NCBI GenBank assembly: GCA_003254925.1
Contig: QANZ01020752.1
Location: forward strand, 1 to 64,000
Direction: 5' to 3'
Source of the DNA: Chamaecrista fasciculata
Taxonomy: Eukaryota; Streptophyta; Magnoliopsida; Fabales; Fabaceae
DNA length: 64,000 nucleotides
This document shows positions 1 through 10,654 of this stretch, piece by piece; within the stretch, counting starts at the first letter, position 1, and each line of letters begins with the position of its first letter. The position numbers and the translations under genes were made by a program. Below the pieces are notes generated by a model. That model was not told the DNA's origin and ran no database searches. It worked only from the letters and a program-made list of their open reading frames with translations.

Positions 1-80
1 CTATGTGTGTGAAGGCAGCTGATTCAGAAGACGACAAGAAACAGTAATCAGCTATTGAGTTTCCATTATTCTTTAACCGT

Positions 81-88
81 TTATAAAT
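81..88 (+). promoter_or_regulatory. Candidate TATA box of the NFD4-like gene
   Basis: The string ttataaat lies about 120 bases before the chosen ATG at 207, which leaves room for a 5' UTR of roughly 90 bases rich in cgccgtcgcc-type triplets. Position and sequence fit a plant TATA box. No transcript start is visible, so this is an inference. Confidence 0.4.
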
Positions 89-206
89 GAGGCCACGTAG
101 AGACGCAAGCAGAAAATAGACGCAACAAAATTGATTTACGATTTCCAGAAACCCTCTTTCTCGCCGTCGCCGTCGCCGCCGTCTGTTGAGGAAGCTTTGG
201 GTGGCC

Positions 207-3200
207 ATGGCGGGCCAATCTCGGAAGTGGATGCTGTTGGTGGCCACCATATGGATTCAGGCTTTCACCGGCACTAATTTCGATTTCGCCGAGTACTCGT
301 CGTCTCTCAAATCCGCTCTCAACATCTCTCAGGTTGAGCTTAACTATCTCGCCACCGCCAGCGACCTCGGCAAGGTCTTCGGCTGGTCCTCCGGTCTCGC
401 CCTCTTGTATTTCCCCCTTTCTGTCGTCATGTTCATGGCCGCCTTCATGGGATTCTTCGGCTACGGCCTCCAATGGCTTCTCCTCGGGAATTTCATTTCC
501 TTGCCCTATTGTCTGGTACGATTTCTATACGCTCTCTTCTCTTTATTTCTTGATTCTTGACTCGGCTCGTCTCTTCACTTCACTCTTTGATTGATTGTGG
601 ATATAAAGAATTTTTGTCGATAATAGATTTGGGCGAATTTCTGTCAAGCAAGATTATTCGTATTTACGCAAATTCGAACTATAAATTATCGTTGCCAGTG
701 ATGTGATCTCGAATTTTTGTTCCTCTGAATCAACTTTTTAACTGTTGCGGAAATTTTAAGCCACCTGAATTTATGGCGCACATTAGCATCTGCGTTTTAC
801 GTTTCTGCCCCGGAAACGACGGTGGATGAAGTTTCATTACTTTATATTAAATAAATATAAATATTATATATTATATATTATTGTCTTTTTAGCGTAAGTG
901 TGGTTTGTTGCGTAGACCGTAGCTAGTAATTAGTATAATATGTAATTAAAAACAAAAGTTTATTTTGTTCCCTATTGTTTTTTAAAAAATTAATTACACT
1001 TTTCCTCAATGCTAACACTCTATTTTCTGGGTCAAAACACAATCTGTGTAAAACTTGAGGGACTACACGTAATCTTTTACATTTATGTGAATGTAATAAA
1101 TCGAGGAAGCGATTGGTACGTATGAAGAAGCATGAAGTATGAATACATTATTGAATAGAATAAAATAGAGGCAAAACACCCTTTCTAGCCCCTAATATTT
1201 GCGGTGATTTTCAGTTATGCCCCTAACGTTTCATTTGTGTCAGTTGTGTCCCCAATGTGAAACGTTAGTTTCAATTATGCCCCCAATTTCAATCATCCAA
1301 CAAAAAAAACACTATTTTCGCACAATTTGAGCTCGGTTTTGATCCGATTTCATATGGGTTTTAATTTTCGGACATCACAAACTTGATTCCTTGGATCAAT
1401 TTCAAAGATTAAGCTCAAAATAGCCCCAAATTCGAAGAAAATCAAACCCGATGAACCCAAAAAGGACCAAAATGAAATGTAGCAAAACGAAGCATTTTTT
1501 TTAAAATTTCCATGTGTAAAATGATCCTTAGGAGCCGAAAATGAGGACCCATAAACTCATTTATCAAAACAAACTGAAATGAACACGAATCGAAGCTCAA
1601 AAGTTTCAAAAAACGGTATACTAACGAGGGTGGGGGCATCATTGAAACTAATGTTTCAGATTGAGGGCACAACTGACACAAATGAAACGTTAGGAGCATA
1701 ACTGAAAATTACCGTAATCGTTAGGGGCACGAAAAGGTGTTTTGCCTAAAATATACGCGGCTTAAAAGGTGTGTGTGGATGGTAGTAATAAAATTGATGA
1801 AAGGTAGACCCCATGGGTCTACGGACGACGGTTGGGCTTTGTGGATGTACCCAATTTTATTGCTGTCCTTTTTGAACAATAAAAGAAGTTTGGAATTATT
1901 TTTTAGGGGTCCTTCTAGATTTTCCTGAAGAAGAATACGACAGCGATGTGTGAGCGAAAGTTAAAACTCGCGCGTGGCGAGACAGAGACTGTCACTCACA
2001 CACACTGAGTCACTCGTAGAAGATACTAGAAGACTACTACGTTTCTTTAAGTATTGATTAATAAAAGGTTGAGTTTCTAATAATCTAATCATCGATTCAT
2101 CACATTCTTTTTTTAATCTTCTCAGAGAGTGAGTGACTGAGTGTAATCTGTGAATGAGAAGTGAGAGTCACATGTGAGAGTTTGACTTATTAAGAAGTTA
2201 AATTCTATTAAAATGAATCTTTTATGATTTATCGGATTTGATTAATGAGTGTCACTCTGTTTGTAAAAGTATTAAAATATTTTAGAAGTTAACAATTGTG
2301 AAAATGATAAATTGTGCAGTTTTTTCTCCTTCTTTTAATATTGTAAAAATTTTCCTATTAAAAAAAACTAATTAAATCTTCCCAAAAATGTTTTTGGTTT
2401 TTTGTTTTCTTATTGGGTGAAAGAAGATATTTATACTCTGATTATAATCAGAGTATGATTATAATCAAAAAGTTGATTATTTGTGTATTGGTGTTTGGAT
2501 GAAAGTTGATTATTTGGTGTGAAATTATTGAAATGGGTATGTAATGATTGTGGTTGGTAGATAGAAGGGTAAGAAAATTGATAAATTGTATAGGGGTAGA
2601 AATGGAAGAAAAAGTTGAAAAAAATAGAAAAAAGTAAGATGTGATTTGATTATAATCAAAGTGTGTTTGGATGTGATTGTTGCTTATAGAAATCAAATTA
2701 CGTCACTGTTTGTCTTGGAAAGCGTGAAAATATGATCATAATCATGTGCAACTTTGGAGGTGATTATTTTGTTTGGTCCACCGAATTCATTTTTGCCTAC
2801 GAAATGGTAGACCGAAAGGACTAAAGTGTAGCATTTGGCCCCGACATTCTGTGGACCACTGAAAAAAACGGTCCACCATTTCGCACAAGATGAGAGAGAA
2901 TTAAAAAACCATTCTGAACCCGAAATTAAAATTCAATAGCATTCAATCATTCATCATCTCTCTCTCTCTCTCTCTCTCTCTTCTCCGACACTGATTCCGT
3001 TCTCGCCTCCGGACCTTCCTCNTCCTCCAAGCCAATCGGCCTCGCCACCAACACCGACGGAGTACTTCGGAAGTTCTCCGGCGATTTTGTCGGATTTAAG
3101 AAAAAACGAACGTTATTAAATTGTTAATCAAAATCACTTCTTTCATGAAACCAAAATCGGAAAGCAAAAACGGATGTTATTAGATTGCTAATCAAAATCC

Positions 3201-6200
3201 GAATTCCATAGTATATATGTATTTATTTTCTGAGTAACCAAACTGTGTAGTGTGCCCATTGATGTAATGGGGTTGATTTGGTCAGTTTCTAGTTTGCCTT
3301 TGTGTTTTTGGGTGACGGGGAGAGAGAGACGAGAGAGAATGAATGGATCCCCAAGCGATTGGAGCAACAGAGAATCTCATAGTGGTGGTGCCGATAGCGA
3401 GCAGTGGGTTTGGGAGGGTCTAAGGAGGGTTTGAAGAGAGAAAGAGATGAAAGGGATAGGATTGGGGAAAATTTCAATTTGAATCCTAAATCATTTGGGC
3501 AAAATAACATTTTAGCCCAAGTCAAGAAGAAGTATTTACAAAATGGCCCAATATTGAGGTAAATGACCAATTTGCCCTTGCAATGAGTGATTGATTGTAT
3601 TAGAGTATAGGTAATTATAGGTATATATATAAGGGTATAAGTGTAATTGAGTGTGTTTGATTATAAAAAAATCATAATTACAATTTGATCAGAAAAAAAC
3701 GCAAACGAACATGCTTATTATGATTATAACCAGAGCAGAGCGCAAACGAACTGGGCCTTAATTGTATTTATTGGTGTAGTATTACAGCGCACCACGTGGT
3801 TTCGCCTGCTGTCTCTTGTGTTCCAAAGTCCATTTTCTTTCATTTTTTGTGGTCAATTCCTTTTTTACACATATATAAAATTTGAAGATGTATGTCTTTA
3901 ATTAATGTTTTTTTTAATTACGTAGGAAATAAGAAATAGAAAAATGAGAAGGAAGGGAGAATGGGAAATGGGAAGTTAGAGCATACTATCAACTCATTGA
4001 AGAGGAACTTTATAATAGAGAAAAAATATTAAATATATATTTTTTTCAACTTATTTATTTTTATTTAACTCCCTTCCTTTATTTAGTATCTTTGCTTCAT
4101 AGATTTTAATAGTATCGGGTATCCATATCAATTGAAAATAGTTATCTGAGGTGATAATTTTCTTGATTTCTATCTTTATATTGTTCTGTGTTTTGTGGTT
4201 TGGTTTTCAAAGGAGGTCCTTTTATCACTATGGTTTTCAACTCGTTTTCTTAGCTTCTTCATGGTCTCAAATGCATATGATGAATCCAGAAGCTGCAAGT
4301 GGCATAGTACATTACAGTGCAATGTTTGTCACCAGGAGATCAAATTTTTGTTTTTTGTTAATTTTACAAGTGAGCATAAAGGTAAATATGATTGCAGCCA
4401 TCGTATTCACAATGTAGCTAGAGAATGCTGATACAAAAAAATTGCATTACTCCTTGGGTTGTTCTGTTGAGGATGCATTCCCAGAAAGATAATAGCATAT
4501 TTCTGCAAATGGCATGCTCTGCTGATTTTGGAATATACCAAAAGTAACCCAACATAACCAATCTGTTACGTTTGGAATCTGTCTTTTGTTTTCGATTGGA
4601 AATCTGACAGCTAGAGCCGCATGTGATGGATCCATGATTGTACTTTCACAATGTTATGATTTGTGTTTAGTGTATATAGCACGTGGCGGACTCAGATTGT
4701 ACCTAGCATCTATCAGTCTGCGGCTGTCAATTATTTTCTCACTTTATTGCTCTGATGATTAAGTTGGTAACTACCTGTTTTTGAAGAATAAAATAATTCT
4801 AACATTGGATTCTCAGAAAAGAACTAGAGATGTTATAATTGAAGGACTTCCCGTGTTTCCTTTGTGACCAAAATGTTAACTCCCAGATATTGTGATTATT
4901 TCTGAAAGTAAACAATGAATAGTTAAATCTCAGATAATAAAAATCTTACCGAATAGAAATAAGCAGAAACATTCTTTTATCCTTTCGTCAAGTTGATAAG
5001 CTTTCAATCACTACATTGCAGGTATTTCTTCTCTGTTTATTATCCGGCTGTAGCATTTGTTGGTTCAACACGGTATGTTTTGTTATCTGCATCAAGAATT
5101 TCCCTGTGAATCGACCCCTTGCACTGTCACTCACCGTGAGTTTCAATGGAGTAAGTGCAGCACTCTACACGCTTGCTGCTAATTCAATAAACCCCTCGTC
5201 TAGTGAACTGTATCTTCTTTTGAATGCCCTTGTTCCCCTTCTCACTTCCATAGTAGCACTTATCCCAATTCTTCGCCAACCACCTTTGGATCCTCTTCCT
5301 CCTGACGCAGTTCACCGCGACTCGATGATTTTTCTAATATTGAACATCTTGGCAATTTTCACTGGCCTTTATCTTCTTTGCTTTGGTTCTTCTACAGCTG
5401 CTGATGCAACAACAGCTCGTCTCTACTTTGGTGGAGCTATTTTCCTCCTCATCTTACCATTATGTGTTCCTGGTGCCATCTTTGCTCGAGATTGGTTCAA
5501 ACAAGTTCATTCTAGCTTTCGGATTGAAGGCTCGAGCTTTTTACTTGTCCATGTAGATGATCTAGAGCTTCACAGGGAATTCCTTACCCGTCCAGATAGC
5601 TGTCGTAGTCTTGACAATGGTGATTCTCAGAGCTTGTTGAGTGAGAAAGAATCCATGAATGGAAATCTTAATGAAGAAGAAGATAGGGATGGGTGTTGTG
5701 AGAAGATGATTGAAAAGGATCAGTTGGCAATGCTAGGTGAAGAACACCCAGCTTCAGTGGTTGTCCGACGGTTGGATTTTTGGCTTTATTATGTTGCATA
5801 CTTCTGCGGAGGCACCATTGGTCTTGTCTACAGCAATAATCTGGGACAGATTGCACAGTCTCTGGGCCTAAGTTCAGATGTTTCTACTATTGTCACGCTC
5901 TATTCATCATTCTCTTTCTTTGGCCGCTTGCTTTCCGCTGGACCAGACTATATTCGAGAGTAAGTATTCTTATTAATCTCTGGACTCTGAACATCATATT
6001 TTTTACAGTCTTTACTTCTAAGTGAATATTTAGCAGTATTGATGAATGCATATTTTGTGTGTTGCATGCAGTAAGTTCTACTTTGCAAGGACTGGGTGGC
6101 TAACTATTGGGCTTATACCAACCCCAATTGCTTTTTTCTTGCTTGCTGCATCAGGCAGTGCTTTGGCAGTCTATACAGGCACTGCACTGATTGGGTTAAG

Positions 6201-6549
6201 CTCAGGGTTCATATTTGCAGCTGCTGTATCGATTACTTCGGAGCTCTTTGGTCCTAACAGTGTGGGCGTCAATCACAATATTCTCATCACAAATATCCCA
6301 GTTGGATCGCTTCTCTATGGTTTTCTTGCTGCAGTAGTTTACGAGGCCAATGCACATCATTCGATAAATTTAACAGTGTCCAACTCAGTATTATGCATGG
6401 GAAGGCAGTGTTACTTTTGGACATTTGTGTTGTGGGGATGCATATCTGTTCTGGGACTAGCTTCCAGTGTGCTGTTATTCATAAGAACTAAGCACGCTTA
6501 TGATAATTTCGAAAACAATCGGCTCTCGACACAATCACTTCTGTCTTAA
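207..6549 (+). CDS. Nodulin-like MFS transporter (NFD4-like), 3 exons, 574 aa
   Basis: A multi-pass major facilitator protein with an N-terminal nodulin-like domain, of the family containing NUCLEAR FUSION DEFECTIVE 4, Arabidopsis At4g34950 and At2g16660. Exons are 207-515, 5022-5959 and 6072-6549, with GT/AG junctions and phases 0 and 2; joined they give 574 residues without a stop, the usual length. The start is the ATG in gccATGg at 207. Family signatures seen include QAFTGTNFDF near residue 19, SICWFNTVCFVICI and SFNGVSAALYTL early in exon 2, FCGGTIGLVYSNNLGQIAQSL late in exon 2, and GVNHNILITNIPVGSLLYG in exon 3. An acidic loop around residues 305-350 separates the nodulin-like half from the C-terminal MFS half. 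Members are thought to carry small solutes across membranes; the substrate is not known and cannot be read here. The 4.5-kb first intron is loaded with transposons. Confidence 0.93.
1169..1747. mobile_element. Non-autonomous DNA transposon with ~118-bp TIRs
   Basis: The first ~118 bases (from aggcaaaacaccctttc) and the reverse complement of the last ~118 bases (from aggcaaaacaccttttc) align along their whole length with scattered mismatches. The element is 579 bp. The flanks are aaaatag (1162-1168) and aaaatat (1748-1754), a probable 7-bp target duplication with one change. No coding capacity is seen. The inverted repeats are built of phrases such as gttatgcccctaacgtttca. It lies in the first intron of the NFD4-like gene. 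Confidence 0.8.
2433..3760. mobile_element. Composite transposon-like region with palindromic start
   Basis: It opens with a perfect 24-bp palindrome (2433-2456, centre gattataatc) and repeats gattataatca-type strings at 2457-2470, 2649-2660, 2733-2745 and 3719-3728. Part of it (2480-2610) matches 54350-54560 elsewhere in the window. A (CT)n tract and a GC-richer, gene-like stretch lie at 2958-3110. Exact ends are not clear: the right edge reads gcaaacgaactgggcc near 3740-3757, and no matching left terminus was found. It is probably more than one insertion. Confidence 0.4.
2958..2980. repeat. (CT)n microsatellite
   Basis: An uninterrupted run of about eleven ct units lies just before a GC-richer stretch. 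Such a tract is common in plant 5' UTRs, which supports reading the following ~130 bases as a captured gene fragment. Confidence 0.9.
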
Positions 6550-7549
6550 GTTTTATGACTCTGAAGGAGCCAGGGCCTTGTATAGGGTTTTCTTGATTTT
6601 GGAGGTGGAGACAGACAAGGATATTTATTAACTTGAGTGGCAAAATGGAGGAGCATTTACTCTTTACTCCCCCAACATGAACCAATAAAGAAAAGAACAG
6701 GAAATAGTGAAGAAGTAAAATAAGGATTTGCAGCTTTGGATGCTTGAGAATTGAGGAGATATTCATCAATGATTCGTGGTGGCATCTGAAGCTTCATGGA
6801 GTTTGTTAGTCCAATTTTCTTGGCATGATTTGGACTCAGTTGGGCACATTTTCTTTGAACGTGGTTATATCTTTGCCCTGATAGTTCAGCTGAAGAATGT
6901 TCAAGGCATTTTGAATCTGATAATCTTGAAACGATAGTAAGAGGCTGCCAAGGCATTTTGAAATATAGCTATATAGTTAGTCGCCCACGTTTTTTTGTTT
7001 AAAAAAAAAGTTGCTCACGTTTTGTTTTTTATTTTTTATTTTTTATGAGAAGAAGATTAATCTTTGACAACTTCATTATGTGATATGAGGTTTCAATTTT
7101 CTGGGAAATCAGTGGAACTTGTACCATCTCTAATCATCAATCGCTACGGTTAAACCAGGAATAGACTCATCACTGCATCCTTAATTTCTAAAAGGGAAGA
7201 ACATACGAATTCTGCGCACTATGACCTTAAGCAAAACCCTGTATCAAGTCTCAAATACTTCAATGTGTTTTAATTCGTTATCAATTCCTCGCGGTTAAAC
7301 CCAAAATAGATTCATCATGGCATCCTTAAAAATCTAATAAAGAAATTCATGAGTTCTGCACTTTAACATGATCACATTCACTGTTTTCTGGATGAAAAAA
7401 TAATAGTAATAAATTACTGATAGGAAGAACAACACTGGGGATCGATAAAATAATGAGTATAGTATTATTTATATCATGAAGAAAAGTTCAAAAACAAAGA
7501 AGAAAGAATAGAGTGTCTATATATAACCTATGCTGCGGCGATCATCCCT
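6550..7549. other. 3' UTR of the NFD4-like gene and convergent intergenic spacer
   Basis: The spacer lies between two convergent genes. An aataaa at 6684-6689 is a candidate polyadenylation signal for the NFD4-like gene. A diverged tandem duplication occupies about 7136-7369: cggttaaacc, followed by tcatca and gcatcctta, occurs twice with a spacing near 150 bases. No coding frame of note. Confidence 0.6.
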
Positions 7550-9067
7550 TCAAGGATAGGTACAAAATGCTTCATCTTTTATACATAAAAACAGTCTCTC
7601 ATATGCTAATGCCATCTTTCTTGCTGTAAACATGGAAGCTGCATACTCACGGCATGCTTTTCCCCTCCTTGCTAGCCTCTCTGGGCCTTCCTTTACTACT
7701 TCCTCAAGAGATTCTAACAATGACTCCACATTTGGAGAGAACATATACCCAAACTCATCATCAACAACTACACTACCTTTGATGCTTGGAAATCTTGATG
7801 CCAAAAGGGGTTTCCCACTCATCATAGCCTCCATTAGAGTAAGATCAAGCCCTTGTGGCCTAAGTGTGGGATTCACAAAAATGTCAATAGCATTATAGAA
7901 TGCCCTCAACATGGAAGGACTCATAGATCCTAAAACAAGAACTTGGCTCCCTAAATCTTTGTACCTATTCTCCCATGGTCCTGAGCCTGCAACAACCAAA
8001 TACACATTTGGGTGCTTTGTTATTAACTTGGAGAATGCTTCATGAAGCAAAGGATGGCCCTTATCCTTCACCAATCTTCCAGCCACACCTAGCACTAAAT
8101 TGGCATTCCTAGGAATCCCAATTTTGGCTCTAAACTCTTTCCCCAATTCTACATCTTCTCTGAAGTCATCCTCATCAACACCATTTAGAATCACATGGAC
8201 CCTTCTGCTGGGGATTTGATACACATCCCTTAGCATCTCTCCACAACTATCACTAATAGCAACATGATGAGCATAGTTCTTGAAGAATCTTATCTCATTC
8301 AGAACCTTAGGGACAACCCCTTGTATGGTTTGTGTAAAAGAAGGGGATGTTGGCTCACCAGGTCTCCTAGCCAAGTCTTGGAATATATCTGATTGCAGAC
8401 TCTCCAATGCTATGCCATGCCATGAAACTGCAAGGTTTGAAAGGTTCCTAGCAATCCAATGAGGAAGTGCCACACTTTCCGAGTGAACAACATCAAAGGG
8501 TTGTCTCTGATTCTCTTCCTGAAATTGTTCCCAAGCTTTATTGTATCTCCACCTTCCTGGCTCACCCTCATGAAAGTGGATGTAAGGTGAAGAAGGAGCA
8601 ACTGAAGAAGAAGAAGAAGAAGAAGTGGGTTCATCTTGGGGAGAAGTAAAGATGTGAACTTGATGTCCACGGCTAGCTAAGGCAGTGTGAAGGGTGTGTG
8701 CGTGACGTTCCATGCCACCTGGGGTGGTGCCAATAGGCCATTTTCTAGAGAAGACAGCGATTTTGAGAGGCATTGGTGGGGTATGGAGGTGTTGGGAAAA
8801 TTGGAGGCGGTTCCATGAGAATTCAGATAAACGAAGATCACCAGACCAAGGCTTGTTGGTGGTGACATGGTTGTTGGAGAAGGTGGTGCATATGGAAGAG
8901 CTTGTGGGTGTGTGGAGGAGGAAGAGGACAGGTATGGTGAAGAGGACGATGAAGAAGAGTGTGGTGCAGAGGTAAGAAGAAGAAGAAGAAGAATGGGTTT
9001 TTTTGGTTTTGCTGGTGGAGGCCATTTCTTCTTGTTCTTGAGGGGACTCTGAGATTATTATGGGCAT
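7550..9067 (-). CDS. GT4-family glycosyltransferase, Golgi-type signal anchor, single exon
   Basis: A GT-B fold retaining glycosyltransferase of CAZy family GT4, similar to the plant group containing Arabidopsis At4g19460. The intronless frame gives 505 residues from the ATG at 9067; a second ATG (residue 15, base 9025, MASTSKTK) would give 491 and is equally plausible. Residues 33-51 form one hydrophobic segment after a Lys/Ser-rich tail, a type II signal anchor. The N-terminal Rossmann half starts near residue 100 (KIAVFSRKWP, GGMERH at 117-122). The C-terminal half has NGVD at 295-298, AGRLVKDKG at 329-337, GSGPW at 361-365 and the nucleotide-sugar motif GLDLTLMEAMMSGKP at 406-420; the first acidic residue of the canonical E-x7-E motif is replaced by Gln. 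A poly-Ser run at 149-155 comes from a gaa-type microsatellite and may vary in length. Donor and acceptor are unknown. Confidence 0.9.
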   Translation of the reverse strand: MPIIISESPQEQEEMASTSKTKKTHSSSSSSYLCTTLFFIVLFTIPVLFLLHTPTSSSICTTFSNNHVTTNKPWSGDLRLSEFSWNRLQFSQHLHTPPMPLKIAVFSRKWPIGTTPGGMERHAHTLHTALASRGHQVHIFTSPQDEPTSSSSSSSVAPSSPYIHFHEGEPGRWRYNKAWEQFQEENQRQPFDVVHSESVALPHWIARNLSNLAVSWHGIALESLQSDIFQDLARRPGEPTSPSFTQTIQGVVPKVLNEIRFFKNYAHHVAISDSCGEMLRDVYQIPSRRVHVILNGVDEDDFREDVELGKEFRAKIGIPRNANLVLGVAGRLVKDKGHPLLHEAFSKLITKHPNVYLVVAGSGPWENRYKDLGSQVLVLGSMSPSMLRAFYNAIDIFVNPTLRPQGLDLTLMEAMMSGKPLLASRFPSIKGSVVVDDEFGYMFSPNVESLLESLEEVVKEGPERLARRGKACREYAASMFTARKMALAYERLFLCIKDEAFCTYP

Positions 9068-10654
9068 ATGTTGTGGTGTTTGATTGTTTTTCTCGTTGTT
9101 GTTGTTGGGTTTTTCATTCTAATGATGATTGAAGATTGAAGATTATGGTATGGAAGTATGAGGGAAGATGGTGGGGAAGAGGGAGAAGCAATATGAGGGA
9201 ATTTGAGGGAGGGAAGTTAGGCACGCACTGAAGCAAGTGCTTTTTCTTAAAGGTGCGTTTCTCATGCCTGTTTTGAGGGGGAAACAAGGTGGGGCTCACG
9301 TGCCTTAGATTTGGGGCTTCTTTCGTAACTAGCAGTTTATTATGTATATATGTATACCCATGGCAGTTGATTGAGACCTTAGAAATTATTAGAAGTTTAG
9401 AACAGAGAAACTAGGAGCCTATAAGCCACTTCTATCTTGAATTCCTGGGAAATTTTCAGCCTTTTTATTTTGAAACATGGGTTGTCTATCTCCTTCCTTA
9501 ATCCTTACTCTCCAATTTTTATGAACAATAATAATAAAACAGATAATTTACTCCAAAATTACTTAAAGTCAAGTTGAAACTTGAACATGAGAATATAATT
9601 GTTTAGTTGGAAATCTTTTTTTTTTTTTAACTTATTAAGACCAATTCATGTTAGATTTTTTTTAATCCCAATTTGAAAGGAGTGAAGGACGAGATTTTGA
9701 AAAAAAAATTCCTTTCTTTTGTCTACTCTTCTTATTTCTAAACTCTAGATGCAAGTTTGGGCTTTGCCATTGAAAAGAATAAAAAAGAAAGAAAAGAAAT
9801 GTTCTGCGTCTTGTTATGGCGGAATATAAATTATTTTAATATATAATAATACTATTTATAAAGTTAAAGTCAAAGTCAAATTTAGCACTCAACAAACTCT
9901 TTTAAGAAACCAAGTGAAAAGATAGGAAGTCAACTGGAATTGTTGGTTTGAAGCAGACGCATGAGCCATATTCATTGACTCGGAGAACCACTTAATAATA
10001 TTTTAGGGATCGTTTGGTTTGGTTGGGTGATTTGCAATATACGCATATGATTCCAAAGCCTTGATATCTGGTCAGTCTTTCATTTGATCATTCTTAGAAT
10101 TTCTAATGGATAGTCTAACCGTTTAGGCAGTGTTTGGTCTGTACAATGGCACTTAGGGAATTTATTGTACTTCTCTTTCATTCACATGCTAATGCATTTA
10201 CCATAGCTTGTGAATTGCATGAAAGAAGCCCCGAGTAATGAGCAATTTTTTCATGCCAAAACTACTGTCTGAAAATGGTATTTTTTTTAATGGAGGGTTC
10301 TTATTTACAATAAGGTCACATAAATTGCAGCTGAACATATCAAGGAGAAAGGAGTGTATTACTGTTTCCTTAAAGAGATACAATAGTAGATGCATTGTCC
10401 ATATATTAATTCTGTTTGGTTTATTTTTAAAAGTGAAAACCAAAGCTTATGCTTAAGTTTGAGCTCATATGAGATAAAAACTCACTTTTAAGTCTTGAAC
10501 TTGTAGGTAGACTTTAGCTAGTTTTCATTTACATGCATACAGTGTGGCCATTAGTCATTATTTGGCCATACCACAACTGATACTTACACTTAATTATATA
10601 TATATATATATATATATGAATCTCCTTTTCCTTTAGCCCTTTCAATTGGCAAAT
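9068..10654. other. Intergenic spacer with AT repeat
   Basis: This contains the promoter side of the GT4 gene (9068 to about 9400, purine-rich, with a tatatat string near 9341-9355) and the 3' flank of the PBL kinase. There is a (TA)n tract at 10592-10617. Text such as ggatcgtttggtttggttggg at about 10007-10027 looks like a decayed transposon end, but no pair was found. No gene seen. Confidence 0.5.

Larger units (their letters stand above)
516..5021 (+). other. Intron 1 of the NFD4-like gene, transposon-rich
   Basis: Donor gtacga at 516 and acceptor ttgcag ending at 5021. The intron holds the long-TIR element at 1169-1747, a composite transposon-like region at about 2433-3760, and AT-rich DNA. 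I see no exon between 516 and 5021: the reading frame passes directly from exon 1 to exon 2, as in the family. Confidence 0.85.

Noticed and set aside
4151-4431. Two overlapping plus-strand frames (78 and 88 codons) in the NFD4-like intron
   Set aside because: Hydrophobic/Phe-rich text from AT-rich DNA; the NFD4 protein is complete without them and no splice pattern includes them.
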